From assembly GCA_001606155.1 (NCBI GenBank), contig LODT01000034.1, positions 411,665 to 475,664 of the forward strand: a stretch of DNA of 64,000 bases, given 5' to 3'. Source of the DNA: Tieghemostelium lacteum. Its lineage: Eukaryota > Evosea > Eumycetozoa > Dictyosteliales > Raperosteliaceae. A program made the position numbers and the translations under genes. Position 1 is the first letter of the stretch; every line of letters starts with the position of its first letter. Of this stretch, positions 24,535 through 35,795 are shown piece by piece. Under the pieces are notes generated by a model. That model was not told the DNA's origin. It saw only the letters and a program-made list of their open reading frames with translations, and made no database searches.

Positions 24535-25362
24535 TTATTTCTCGGCAGTACCATAGGTTGATTTTTGGAAATCAGTGTATGGTCTATCGACAAGTAAGAT
24601 TCTTTCTGAAAGAATTAATCTCCAAATGAGACCAGCAATGATACCACCAGCCATTGGACCAGCCCAATATACATAGTGATGTGACCATGTTCCTGACATT
24701 ACAGCTGGACCAAATGAACGAGCTGGGTTCATTGAACCACCAGTGAAAGGTACCAATGCACCAACACCAGCAATAACAGCACAACCAATAGCCAATGGTG
24801 CAACACGACTGATTTTTGGATCCCATTCATTGTATACTGCTACACCTAATACGACTAGAACTAAAAATGAGGTGGCAATTAATTCAAAACAGATACCTCT
24901 TGCAACATTAACAGCTGGATTAAGTGTAGTTGCTGACAGATTCTTTTCATATTCACCTGGGAGACATGCTTTCATAAGTGCAGCACCGGCCATTGCACCT
25001 GCTAATTGGAATATAATATAGATAATACCATTAAGAATACCCATACGACCTGTTACAATACATGCTAATGAAACTGCTGGATTTAATTGACAACCAGAGA
25101 TACCAGAAATGAACCAAATAACCGCAGCAATACTGAAACCTTGAATTACAGCTATCAGTGCCCAACGAACTGCTGGATCTGAATAGGTGAATGTTGCTGC
25201 CAAACCACTACCAGAAATTAAAAATACTAAAAACAATGTTCCAAAGAATTCTGAAAGCATCTGTCTGATAGTTAATCTAATAGTGGGTTCTGGTACCCTC
25301 AGAATAACTTTATTCTTATCTGCATTGGTATAAGGTGTAAACAAATGAAATCCATTTGACAT
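24535..25362 (-). CDS. Aquaporin (MIP family water/solute channel)
   Basis: 275 residues, six membrane helices and both MIP half-helix signatures: QLNPAVSLA (NPA at 94-96) and GGSMNPARSFGPA (NPA at 212-214 with selectivity-filter Arg215). The N-terminus (1-30) is hydrophilic and cytosolic. The SFGPA ending favours an orthodox water channel over an aquaglyceroporin, which would carry Asp after NPAR. Closest in length to dictyostelid WacA-type channels, though I cannot separate wacA from aqpA/aqpB here. Odd: a third NPA tripeptide (NPAVNVARG, 148-150) lies in the loop between the two halves. Confidence 0.93.
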   Translation of the reverse strand: MSNGFHLFTPYTNADKNKVILRVPEPTIRLTIRQMLSEFFGTLFLVFLISGSGLAATFTYSDPAVRWALIAVIQGFSIAAVIWFISGISGCQLNPAVSLACIVTGRMGILNGIIYIIFQLAGAMAGAALMKACLPGEYEKNLSATTLNPAVNVARGICFELIATSFLVLVVLGVAVYNEWDPKISRVAPLAIGCAVIAGVGALVPFTGGSMNPARSFGPAVMSGTWSHHYVYWAGPMAGGIIAGLIWRLILSERILLVDRPYTDFQKSTYGTAEK

Positions 25363-25866
25363 TTTATTGTTGAATCTCTATAATTATCTATCTAGATAAA
25401 TATATGTATATTTGAAATTTAAAAAATAAAACTAGTAAGAAATAATATAATTAATTGTTCTCTAGACAATATTGGATAAATAAGGAAACAAATTCAAAAT
25501 GTATATAAATGTAATTTGTTTTTTTGAAAATGTATCGATAAAATATACATTCAATAATTTCGTATAAATTCCATCCTGTTAACCCACACTATTTCCGATA
25601 TTTTTAGTGTGTGGAGATTAGGGGTTAAATAGTGGGGGTAAAAAAAAAATACAATACAATTCATATCTTTTTCATTGTTGAAATTTTAAATAAAATTATT
25701 TGTACCAAACTAAATTTTGTAACAAAAACATAAAATACAAAGGTGGGAAGTTCAAATAAATAAAGTTAATAAAAAAAATATCTACTTATCAAATTTTATT
25801 TGTTTGAAATACTTGTGAAGACTATTTGATAATCTCCACTTTTTTAGTTTCAAAATTAGCCTTTTG
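25363..25866. other. Intergenic upstream of aquaporin, with inverted repeat
   Basis: About 500 bp. Notable content is the nested inverted repeat at 25579-25628, followed by a G-run (AGTGGGGG, 25631-25638). The rest is A/T runs. No coding frame beyond the neighbouring small gene. Confidence 0.45.
25579..25628. repeat. Nested inverted repeat (two-stem hairpin)
   Basis: The outer stem TTAACCC (25579-25585) pairs with GGGTTAA (25622-25628). The inner stem CACACTA (25585-25591) pairs with TAGTGTG (25605-25611). A ten-base bulge on the 3' side includes GATTAGG. It sits about 215-265 bp upstream of the aquaporin ATG and is clearly less AT-rich than its surroundings. Could be a promoter element or a small structured RNA. 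Confidence 0.5.
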
Positions 25867-26184
25867 TTAAATTTGTGTAATATGTTGGTCATGTAACTGA
25901 TCAGCACGACCTTGTTTAGCTTCAATTGATCTTTTTTCTTTTAATTTTGTACCTTTCTCAATTTTGGCATTTGATGAATTTATTCTTTGGAAATATCTGT
26001 ATATACCAACTTTTTATATCCAACTTTATCAATCCAAATAATACCAGAGGATAATTAAATGATGGTATCTCTACTAACTCTATTGCTTTCTTTAGAAAAT
26101 AATATTTACAAATAAAACTTATAAAGAAATAGCTATGATTGTATCTAAGAACCTTCTCATAAATCTTTGAATAGAGGTGCACAT
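25867..26184 (-). CDS. Putative 53-residue basic protein (two exons)
   Basis: Exon 1 26184-26153 (MCTSIQRFMR) and exon 2 25996-25867 join in phase 2 across an intron with a weak GTTCTT donor and a good TATACAG acceptor. The product continues RYFQRINSSNAKIEKG and ends QGRADQLHDQHITQI. The Arg-rich, acid-free start could be a mitochondrial presequence, and the body is a charged helix. An alternative frame through the intron has no ATG, so I prefer this model. Family not recognised. The non-standard donor keeps confidence low; the exon 2 frame looks coding-like (balanced Lys/Glu/Gln, no stop for 43 codons). Confidence 0.4.
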
Positions 26185-26266
26185 TGTTTTAAAATTTCAA
26201 ATTATTAATTTTTGGTTATTATTACTATTATTTTTATTAATATAACACAATTTTTTTTTTAAACAA

Positions 26267-27367
26267 ATGGAGATTGATCAACCAACAAGTTTTAACGATT
26301 TTGATATACCAAAGAAACATTGGAACAATGAATCAGTTCAAAAATGGTGTAAAGTCATTGGGATACCTGAAAAGGATATATTAATTATAAGTAATTATGA
26401 GTTAGATGGATTTTGGTTAATATTTACACATAAAAGTGGAATTATAGAAAAAGAATTAATCGATTTAGGTATATCACCGCCTTCTTCAGCTATAATTCTT
26501 GAAAAATTCACACTTCAAACACAAAGTAAACTTATGACCTATCACTAATCTATACACCTTTTGTTCAATTTTACTAATATATTTTTTACATAACCTTTAT
26601 AAAATTAAAAGACCTGTTCAAAAACACAATAGGTATCTAGATTAATTGCTAAAGCAGTGTTTATAAAGGATTGGATTATGGTACTAATTGACTTATGTAT
26701 ATAAATAGATTTTTTAATTAATCCTCAGGATTTTTATGGTGAAATCTCTCCAAGAGCAATAAAAGAGGAGGGCATTCATAATTTACTAGCACCCCTTACT
26801 CTTTTCAGACAAGAGCTTTGCATGAAAGTTTCAAAACATTTCGAAGCCAGTAAAGTCACCCTAATTAGATCACCACCATTCACCGGAAAGACAGCATTTG
26901 GACAGATTTTCCATGAATACCTAAAGAACACGAAGCAGAAGGTATATATTAGAAGGGTATGTTTAATCTGGCTTCAATATGACAGAGTGGAAAATTTTCA
27001 AAATTCTTGGAAATTCTACACTGGTAGAACATTCACTGAATGGTTTAATTTTGCTGAATCGAATGATGTAGGTTGATCTCTATATCAACTCAGATCTCCA
27101 ATGGGCCATAGAGATTATAGGTGATGGAATCCAAATCGAGGAGCATATGTTAAGATTTTTACCTACAGGTATACCGCTGATCTTCCAATTAAACAATGGG
27201 TAGTATTGGATTTTAGATTATCAGCAGGAAATATTCCTTTGCAAGAACAACTCCCTGAAAATTATATTCTTATTGTTGCTAGTGATTATAAGTACTTTAC
27301 TCTTTACTCAAATGAATTGTATCAGTTTAGAGTAATTGCAAATGGCGAAGCCCTTTTAACTAATTAA
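26267..27367 (+). pseudogene. Decayed gene: SAM domain plus P-loop NTPase-like protein
   Basis: The first exon, 26267-26525, encodes a SAM-like domain (NNESVQKWCKVIGIPEKDI ... YELDGFWLIF ... LIDLGI). A GTAAAC intron to AAATAG at 26708 keeps frame into INPQDFYGEISPRAIKEEG, then the Walker-A-like loop RSPPFTGKTAFGQIF (near 26866-26910), open to about 27074. The recognisable continuation (LYINSDLQWAIEIIGDGIQ, then WVVLDFRLSAGNIPLQEQL to LLTN-stop at 27367) requires two frame changes, near 27069 and near 27195, with no plausible intron at either. So the gene is probably inactivated, unless these are sequencing errors. I do not know the family's function; it looks like a multi-copy type and may have intact relatives elsewhere. 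Confidence 0.6.
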
Positions 27368-27618
27368 CCATCAGCAACTTTTCAGAATATGTTTATTTCT
27401 AAATTAGTGTTTTTAATAAAAATTTTAAATAAAATTAAAAAGTTTTAAAACTTAAAATGGAATTGTTTGTGGCTATTATGTTAGAGAGAAGTAAGTTTGA
27501 CAAATTACACAAATGATAAACTCTAGAAATTAAAATTTGATAACAAATATGAATTGATTTATAAATAGGAATATTGAATATTTATTTTTTATAATGATAT
27601 ACATTTAAATTTAAATTC

Positions 27619-30600
27619 TTAAGAATTTTGATGTTGATTAAATTGTTTAGAAGCTGACAATTCACTATTTAGAGCTTTCAAATTGGTAGCTGATTTTTGG
27701 GGGGCTAATTTAGAAGCACCAGTTGGAATGGAACCATTAGAAGAAGATTTCTTTTTATCCTTGTCCTTGTCTTTTTCTTTGTCCTTGTCGGTAGAGGAAG
27801 ATGACATGCCAATTGAGAATATCTTGTTGAGTGTTGGTGAGGATTTTGATTTCTTTTCATCTACATTTGCGATAGTTGATCTTCCAAAAGTTTGGTTACC
27901 AGGTTTATTAGCAGCTACTAGATTAGGTAGAGCTGCTTTCATAGTAGTCATTTTATCCTCAACTGTTGGATTATTTAGTTTTTCCTGTTTGTTTTGTTCC
28001 TCGAGTAGTAATTGTTGAGTTTTCTCTTCAGCATCTTTAATAGTTTCCATTCTAGTTTGGTAAGACATCTTATGGAAAGTAGCTTGTCTATAGAGACTAG
28101 GTGGATTAAATGAACCAGGTGACGATGTATTTGGTGAGCCAGTACCACTATTAGATAGATCGGATGATGTGCTACTAGATAACGAATTGTTTGATGATTG
28201 ACTTAGATTAAGTGATGATTGTGATGATGATAATGATCCACTATTTTGAGTACCATTATTATTATTATTATTACTATTATTATTATTACTACTATTTATA
28301 TTTACAAAGTTTCCATTCATTTCAGGACTGGTGTTATTTACATTTTGTTGTTGTTGTATAGATTCATTTAGAGAAGATGCAGTTAATGTTGCACCTCTAG
28401 TACCTTTATATTTAAGTGCTGCGTATTGGTAGCCAACATAAGCTTTAAAATCTTTGGCTTTCTCTTCAGCTTTCTTTACATTGATATGTAATTCATCTTT
28501 AGCTTGATTCTTTTCAATCTCACTGAACACCTTTTGTAATTGATTTAACCAAGTGGTCTTTGACTCTTGATTTTCAGCAAAGAATCTCATTTCTACAGAT
28601 TGAACAACAATTTCAAAACAGTGCTGCATAATTGGGTTATTGGGTATATCAGTCAACAATGGTGAAGGGAACAAATCTTCACATTTCAAAAACTTAAATT
28701 TAGTCTTGTTAAATAACTTTGCTGATGATGATGGTTTGGCAAATATCAAAATATCATTGAATAAAAATAAATAGATCTTCTTAGATTTTGCATTGGTATC
28801 TCCAACAAATAAACATCCTTCGTAAACATATCTTCTCTCTGCTGTTACAATATTCTAAATATAACAAAAAAAAAATAAGAAAATTTTGTAGAAAATTAGT
28901 ATAAAAGTGTGTTGTAGAAATTAGATGATATATAGATACATACAGAGAATTTACCAACCAACTTATTTTGAACTTCAACGACTTTAAGTGAATTATCAGA
29001 TTGACGTTTGGTATCGTTGATTTGCATTGCAACATTTTTCATTTTTTCTAATGACTCTGAGATGTCTTTAAAATCAGGATGAGACTCCTCAGTGTGTTTT
29101 AAGAGGTCTTGAAGTAGTAGTACATATCTTGGAATTCTTTGAACTGGTGTAATGAGCATTGACTCTAGTCTAGCTCTAGGTTGACACTTCTCCTCAGCCT
29201 GAGCAATAAACAATGAGAATTTGTTGTCTTTGGAACATTGTGCAATACGTTGTAATACAAAATCAAAGTTTTTGACATAGTCAGTGTAGGCACGAAGGAA
29301 ATTAATCATAATGGAGAAATGTTTACCCAAACATGAATAAGGTGTCCAGTTTTCAGTGACTTTAATCATACCTTCTAGAAGTGACTTATTGATTGCCAGA
29401 ATACTGTCTATACCATTAAAGATAAATTTAACATCTTCCTGATTACATATACTACCTTTTCTAAGAGGTTCAATGAAATTAGTTGACAGTTGATTGAGTG
29501 TATTTATATATGTTTTCTCAGTGTTTACAATCTCCTGTATGATATTCCACCTGTATCTATATAACATTTTCAGTTTTAGATAAGGTAATGTCAACTTGTA
29601 TCTTCTATAGACTCTCTGGATTTTTAGTGCTGCAGATTGATATTTTGGATCATCATAACTTTTTACCTGTTGTGGTGGTGTTTTTCTAACTGGGGGTGGG
29701 GGTAATGGTTTTTTTGGTGGTAATGGTCTATGAATTGCTGGGTTGATAATCATTGTCTTTCTATTTTGTTGATTGTTATGTGTTGATGGTTGATGAACTG
29801 GTGTACTAACAGTAGAAGTTGTAGTAGTAGTTGCAGTTACTGTTGGTGTTGGTGATGTAGCAGTAGCATTTGATGTTGCTTGTGGTGGAATTGGACTATT
29901 TGGTTTTGGTGCAATATTAGTGGTTGTAGGTGTAGGTGTAGGTGTTGTGGTAGTAGTAGCAGTAGTTGTAGTTGTTGTAGTGGTAGTTGTTGCATTTGGT
30001 TGAGGTGGTTTTGGTAATTGTCTACCACTTGATACAACAGGACCAACAAAGCATCTAGTTACACGAAATTTAGTACCTCCTGCCAAGCTCTCTAATTCTT
30101 TTCTTTCTTGGTCTTTTAGAGCATTTACAGAATCATTACCCTTGATTACATCTTTTAAAAAGTTATCATGCATTTCTTCTTCCTCTTCATCGGTTTCGTC
30201 TGACTCATCATCACTTACATCACTGTGATCTTCCAATTCAGATACAAACGACTCTATAGATGTTGATGCTCTAACTAGACTATTAGATGATGTCGATGGT
30301 GATGCTGATATCTTTGTAGGTTGATGAGAAGGTGTAGGAGTAGTCTGTAAAACATCTTGATTACTTGACGATCTAGGTGTGATTTTTGGTGGGGTTTTTT
30401 TATCTTCTGTTGAAAGTGGTTGTGAATTTTGATTATTATTCTCTGAATTTGAATTTGTGTTATTAGTTGATGTATTTGGTGATGAGGTATTCGAGTGATC
30501 AGGACTAGAAGAATGTAATGAATTAGTTTTAGTGATTATTACTGATTTATGTGTGTTTGATGTTAGCGAGGTTAAAGGTGGTGATTTATTGATAACTGAT

Positions 30601-30707
30601 GATGCTCTGAATGGCGGTGGTTTATTAGTCGTTGTGGTTGGTGGTTGAGGTGTTGAAACGACACCAGGAGGTGCTGTTTTCCTTTTATCAATATCATCAT
30701 AATCCAT
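27619..30707 (-). CDS. RhoGEF (IQ - DH - PH) with long disordered N-terminus
   Basis: Exons 30707-28944 and 28854-27619 (phase 0, TCT|GTATGT ... TTTAG|AAT) give 999 residues. Residues 1-350 are Pro/Thr/Ser-rich with PPPP stretches and an acidic patch (about 160-180). An IQ motif (ALKIQRVYRRYKL) precedes the DH domain, which has EIVNTEKTYINTL and ESMLITPVQRIPRYVLLLQDLL, the CR3 signature. A PH domain follows (VTAERRYVYEGCLF ... KKIYLFLFNDILIFAK ... FFAENQESKTTWLNQL). The tail is Ser/Asn-rich. Predicted to load GTP on Rac/Rho, perhaps under calmodulin control through the IQ. The intron separates DH from PH, so unspliced models would lose the PH start. Confidence 0.9.
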
Positions 30708-31942
30708 TTGATATTATATATTCCAAAAATAAAGTGATTTAAATATAAATATAAATAAAAATAATAAATAAGATAAGATTTTAGAATTCCACTATTCTAC
30801 TGGTATAATTGATTTTTTTTGATCAAAATAAATCAGTTTAAACCATCCAAAAAATTTTTGTTTTTTTTTTATTTTTTCTAACTTTTTCATTTTGGTTCCC
30901 ATTTCAAATAAAACTTTACAAACAGATATGTTTATTCAAAACCTTCAGAGAGTCTTTGTCTTTTCACAAGTTTTAACCTCACATTTTAATTAATTATCTT
31001 TGTTGGATTTCGTCAAAATGGAAAATGAAGTAATATAACGAACCTCATTTCCATCCGTTTTTTCCACAAATAAATTATCATTTGGACAAAGTCGGAAAAA
31101 TAGATATTTTAAAATATCCTTGAACAAATTTTAATTTTGTTACATTACTAAATTTAATAAAGTTATAGAATTTATAAAAAAGATGTAAACTAGTATTTAT
31201 AACAAATAATGATTGTATATATAAAAAAAACAGTTCAACAAATTGACTATTATCACTTCATCACCACAGTCCCCACCCACCCCCAACACAATCAGATACT
31301 CCTTATATTAAAAAAAGTAGTAGAATAGTGTTTTATATTATTATTATTTTTTTTTTTATTAAAAATGAAATAACACCCACACACAATTCAGATAGTGTTC
31401 AATTTATAATGTTTTTTCATATTAACTTTTGTAAAAATACATAAAAATCAATGTCATTGGCACCACTATATATTGTATTCCCACTAATTAAATCAAAAAC
31501 TCATACACACTAGATTTAAGAATACAAATTACTATTAGTACTACAGTGCAAATAAATATGTAAATTGAAACCTAGGGATATAAAAAATAATTGATTGTAG
31601 TAGAATATATACTTACAGATTAGTGGTAGTGTGGGGCACAACAAACTATTGCATATGATATTAAATTAAAAACATAGGGTATACATTGATAATAGTTGAT
31701 TAAATTATATTCAATCATTACCTTCACATTTTTCATATTCTCTAATAAAGGAGTTCCATATTTGATTTTACTTTTTTTTTTTTTAATATTGTTATTACAA
31801 TTCAACCCAAGGTAATAATTATTGTTTCAATAATAACATAATTTATTTTTTAATTTTTTATTTCTTTATATAAAATTATAAACTATATTTATATATATAT
31901 ATCACCAATTTGTTTTTTTTATAAAAGAGATAAAATAAGAAA
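30708..31942. other. Long intergenic region (RhoGEF / cupredoxin divergent promoters)
   Basis: A 1.2-kb head-to-head spacer with no convincing gene. It contains a C-rich patch at 31265-31290 (CCCCACCCACCCCC), CACCCACACACA at 31374-31385, and a 150-bp patch (31620-31770) where a minus-strand frame could splice from AAG|GTAATG to CAATAG, giving ...YGTPLLENMKNVKFVVPHTTTNL. That frame lacks an ATG, so I do not call it. Confidence 0.4.
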
Positions 31943-32830
31943 ATGCAAAAAATACAAATATTTCTATTTTTGTTATTGATTTCTGGAATATTTGCCAATA
32001 AAAAGATTATATGGGAGGAGATGAATGGAAACTCACCAGTAACCGTTGAGAAGGGTACAACAGTGGTTTGGAAACTGGACAGTGAAGATATGGAGCCATC
32101 ACATGTGATTGTAGTTAAAAATTTGGGTCGTCCAGGTGTACCAATTAACAAGGACGTCGATGGTGAAATGCTTTTTGATGAAGTTGGTGAATATGAATAC
32201 TACTGTGCAATTCATCCAGAGTACAGATCATTGATCAAAGTTGTTGAAAATGTTCCACACTATGGTGATGATAACTTTGCAGATTTCCGTCAACAATTGG
32301 AAGCTCTCCAACTAAAGAGAGTCGATTACTTTAACAAGATTAATGAAGAACAATTAAAAAAACGTATTGATGTTCTAAATGCTCAACAACAACAAGCCAA
32401 AGAAGGTTTCCAAAATGGTGATTTGGTAGAACAACAAGATCAAAAACAAAGAGCTAAAGAAGAAAATCAAGATTTGAATAATAATAACAATGAAGAAGAG
32501 AACAATGAGAATAACAATCAAAATAATGAAAACAATAATAATAACAATAATAATAATAATAATAATAAAAACAGTTCTGATGAGAAACCATCTTCTAAAC
32601 CAACTCCTAAACCATCTTCCAAACCATCTGCTAAACCAAAATCAGATAGTGAAAGCAGTGATTCCAAACCATCTGATGAACCAGAACATGTTGGAGATTC
32701 TAAAGACGTTGAATCATCAAAATCCAAAACTCAAGATGATAACAAATCTTCCAATTCTAATATTGCTTCTACTCTTAAACCATTGACATTATTAGTTTCA
32801 ATTATAATCGGATTTGTTTTGGTATTCTAA
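31943..32830 (+). CDS. GPI-anchored-type surface protein with a cupredoxin domain
   Basis: 295 residues. Signal peptide at 1-18 (hydrophobic FLFLLLISGIFA). Residues 20-103 match the plastocyanin/azurin plan: VTVEKGTTVVWKLDSED, then PSHVIVV with His54, and YYCAIHP with Cys88 and His91, the type-1 copper ligands. The usual axial Met three residues after the second His is Tyr94. A helical segment follows, then an Asn/Glu tract, Pro/Ser/Lys repeats (KPSSKPSAKP), and a terminal hydrophobic stretch (LTLLVSIIIGFVLVF) with small residues before it, as in GPI-anchored dictyostelid surface proteins. Likely extracellular; electron transfer or copper binding is inferred, not shown. Confidence 0.85.
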   Translation: MQKIQIFLFLLLISGIFANKKIIWEEMNGNSPVTVEKGTTVVWKLDSEDMEPSHVIVVKNLGRPGVPINKDVDGEMLFDEVGEYEYYCAIHPEYRSLIKVVENVPHYGDDNFADFRQQLEALQLKRVDYFNKINEEQLKKRIDVLNAQQQQAKEGFQNGDLVEQQDQKQRAKEENQDLNNNNNEEENNENNNQNNENNNNNNNNNNNNKNSSDEKPSSKPTPKPSSKPSAKPKSDSESSDSKPSDEPEHVGDSKDVESSKSKTQDDNKSSNSNIASTLKPLTLLVSIIIGFVLVF

Positions 32831-33050
32831 ATTCCCATTTTTTACTAAACACTTTTAAAATAATACTATAAAATATATATATAAAACTAAAAATAAAAAA
32901 AAAAATAACAAACAAAATAGAAAAAATAAAATAGTACTTGATAGCTATATGTTTTGTTGTGCGCATAAATTAAATATATATTTAATTTATTATTTAAATG
33001 ATCGTTGATGAGAGGAAATTTTGTATTGTTGTAAAGTATTAAAATTATTA

Positions 33051-34271
33051 TTATTTTAAAGATAATTTTTTAACTTCTTCGTAGAGGAAAATGGATATCA
33101 TTGAATAAGGTGCGGAGGTTAACAAAGATGGCACTAAACCTTTCCAAAGTGCTCTAACACCTTCCTTTTTAATTGTATCTCTAATGACAGTATAAAAATT
33201 TGTATTTTTCATGGATTCAAATACACCAGTTTGTAATCTAGTTTTGGCAACATCGAGTGGATTGGTAAGAGTGGTAGCAATTACAGCTGCTGTAAATCCA
33301 GATATAAAATGAACAAGTGGATCTTCATTGTGAACTTTATATCCATCATCAACGTGAACATTCAAGAATTGGTCTTTTCTCTGTTTTAAATTTAAATATT
33401 CTCTAATGTTACATTTATGTAATTTTTCTTTGGAAAGTTCATAGGTTCCCCACCATATACCTGAATATGGAACATTTCTAATCATAGTTGCTCCAAATCC
33501 CCTATATAAACCTCTAATTGATCTTTCTTTATAAATTGAATGGAATACATCTATATTAACATTGTTTTAAGTCACAATATTGTAATTGAGATATCAGTAT
33601 AATTATTTCCTTTTAATATGAGTATTATTCAAGATACTTACGAGGACCATTTTTATATTTTGGTTCAGTAAGTTTACCTTGAATTTGTAATGTTTGTGTA
33701 ACTAAATCAAATGGAACCCATATACAAGATGCACAAATTTCAGCTGTTGCACCTGACAATGATGTAATATATAATAAATCTGATTTATCAGGTTTGTTTG
33801 ACCATCTTTGAAGTGATTGTTTTACAACTTCATAAGTACCAAAATAAATGGCACGACTTGAAAGATACCCTAATTCGGAAGTAAAGAATCCCTTGTAATA
33901 TCCTTTTAAACCTTCATATTTATATAATTTTTTAAATCCATCAAAAGTTCCATTGTAATGGTGAAATGATTGTGCTATATTTGATGATCCCTACAACAAA
34001 CAAAATGATAATGAATATCTCCAATGCCTATAATAATAATCTTAAGTTTTAGAAGATATGAATGTTTGAAACCTACTTGTACTTGTAATCTAGTTCTAAT
34101 GATATCCAAAGGATACATTGAAACATCAATGCATCCACTCAATATAAAATTATAAAAGTAATATTTCTTTGGATCTAAATCATCCCATTGAATTTGCTTA
34201 TATCCATTGTGACCTGGTGTCGTAGGATTAGGTGATTTTTCTACATGTTTCTGTGTGACATCAGAGTTCAT
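33051..34271 (-). CDS. Mitochondrial carrier, SLC25A44-like
   Basis: Three exons: 34271-34077, 33990-33642 and 33550-33051, giving 347 residues. Three mitochondrial carrier repeats show the PxD/ExxK/R signatures: YPLDIIRTR, VPFDLVTQT and NPLDVAKTR. The start IQWDDLDPKKYYFYN resembles SLC25A44 (branched-chain amino acid carrier), and the middle (GLKGYYKGFFTSELGYLSSRAIYFGTYE) fits the same subgroup. Located in the inner mitochondrial membrane. Substrate is inferred from subgroup resemblance only. The second repeat has QT in place of the usual basic residue, as in some SLC25A44 proteins. Confidence 0.88.
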
Positions 34272-34499
34272 TAATTTAATTTATCAATTAGTTTTTTGCT
34301 GATTGATAAATAATAATCAGAGCTCTAGTTATGCAAGATATATAAAAAAATAATTTAATTTTATAAAAACCCAGATTAATGTCTTCGTTTTTGTGTGTAA
34401 ATCAAAAAAAAAATCACAAATTTTTCACAATATGATAAATCATTATTAGCTGTTGAGTGCGTTATCATCATTAACACTGATGATTTCAGTTGAAGGTAT

Positions 34500-35592
34500 T
34501 TACATTTCTTTATTGGACTTGATTTTTAGATTATCAATTTTTTTTGAGAGAGGTTCAGCACTAGGAGTTACAGGGGGTTCAGGTTCATAGGGACAACTAG
34601 ACATTCTTGATAGTTCTAATTTTGTCATTATACCTTCGTGTTTGGATAGAATCTCTTCATGAGATGGTGAAGTATATCTTATCCAAGTTGGGTATCTTAG
34701 AATCTCTCGTTTTGAACATTCATCAGTTTCGGTACACTCTACAAAGTTAATGTAATTCCAAGGTGTTTGTTCATCTGGTACACCTTCGATCTGAAATAGT
34801 TTCTTTTGTCTTACACATACATGGCATTGGTAACTACCATAGAATACCATATTCATATCTCTTAGACATTTTGAAAATTCTTCGTTTGGTTCACTTGCTG
34901 GGTTCAATGTAGGTGAGGATCTAAATAGAATAATTGCAACCAAGTGCAGTATAATTATCATTCCAATCATTTCCTTTAACTGAGACAATACATTTTGAAT
35001 AGGTGGAGGGTTTATTAATGCGTTATACATTCTAAATGCATAAACCATCAACACTACATTAATTACATGTACAATCGTACAAAATGGACATATCGATCCA
35101 ACTAGATATTCTGCTATAACCTTTTATAATTTAAAAAGATAATAAGTATAAAGTTCTTCTCTACTTTGCATTATGTACTAATAATAAACATACAAAGTAT
35201 AATACAAAACCAATAGCTATAGAATTCCAAATATAGAACAGGGTAACCATTTGATGCGTTTTATAATGTTGTTTAAGTTTATATAAAAGGTAGAGATATA
35301 CTATATTCCAAGTCATACCATACATTGCTACTGGTACATCTAGTATTTTACCATAGGAAGATGATAATACTGAAGAACAAGATACTTTTGCAGAGAAATC
35401 ACAAGTTCCATCTTCAGTATTACCAAATGCTAAATAGGTACTGACTGTAAATGATATAACACTGAGGAAAAACATTATACTGAAGTCCTGATGTGACATT
35501 AATGATTTTAATGATGTATGTGTATAACTAGATGTGTCACCTTCTTGTCTTAATTCATTATAGGCAACTGATAAATCTCCATTTCTATTCAT
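34500..35592 (-). CDS. VKOR-family oxidoreductase fused to a thioredoxin-like domain
   Basis: Exons 35592-35179 and 35120-34500 join in phase 0 (TTA|GTACAT ... AAAAG|GTT), giving 344 residues. The VKOR core has the loop pair Cys-x7-Cys (CDFSAKVSC), followed by SSVLSS, and the membrane active site CPFC, which the splice places in SICPFCTIVH. Four to five helices are visible. The C-terminal domain starts near residue 235 and has a second pair QCHVC, like the thioredoxin-like partner of bacterial and plant VKOR fusions. Predicted: quinone-coupled disulphide formation in the ER or another lumen. The head-to-head neighbour, 203 bp away, is the SET/MYND gene. Confidence 0.87.
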
Positions 35593-35795
35593 AATGACTT
35601 GTTAGTTGTTAAAATTAAAAATAAAAAAATAAAATTTTTTAAAAGATTAAATTTAATCAAACTATTGGAATATATCGTTAGATAAATACTTTATAATTTA
35701 GTGATTTACTATAAAAGTAAAGATATTGATTTATTAAATTAGATTATTTTTTTAATTTTTTTTATTTTTTTTAGAATTTTGAATACCATTAATTG

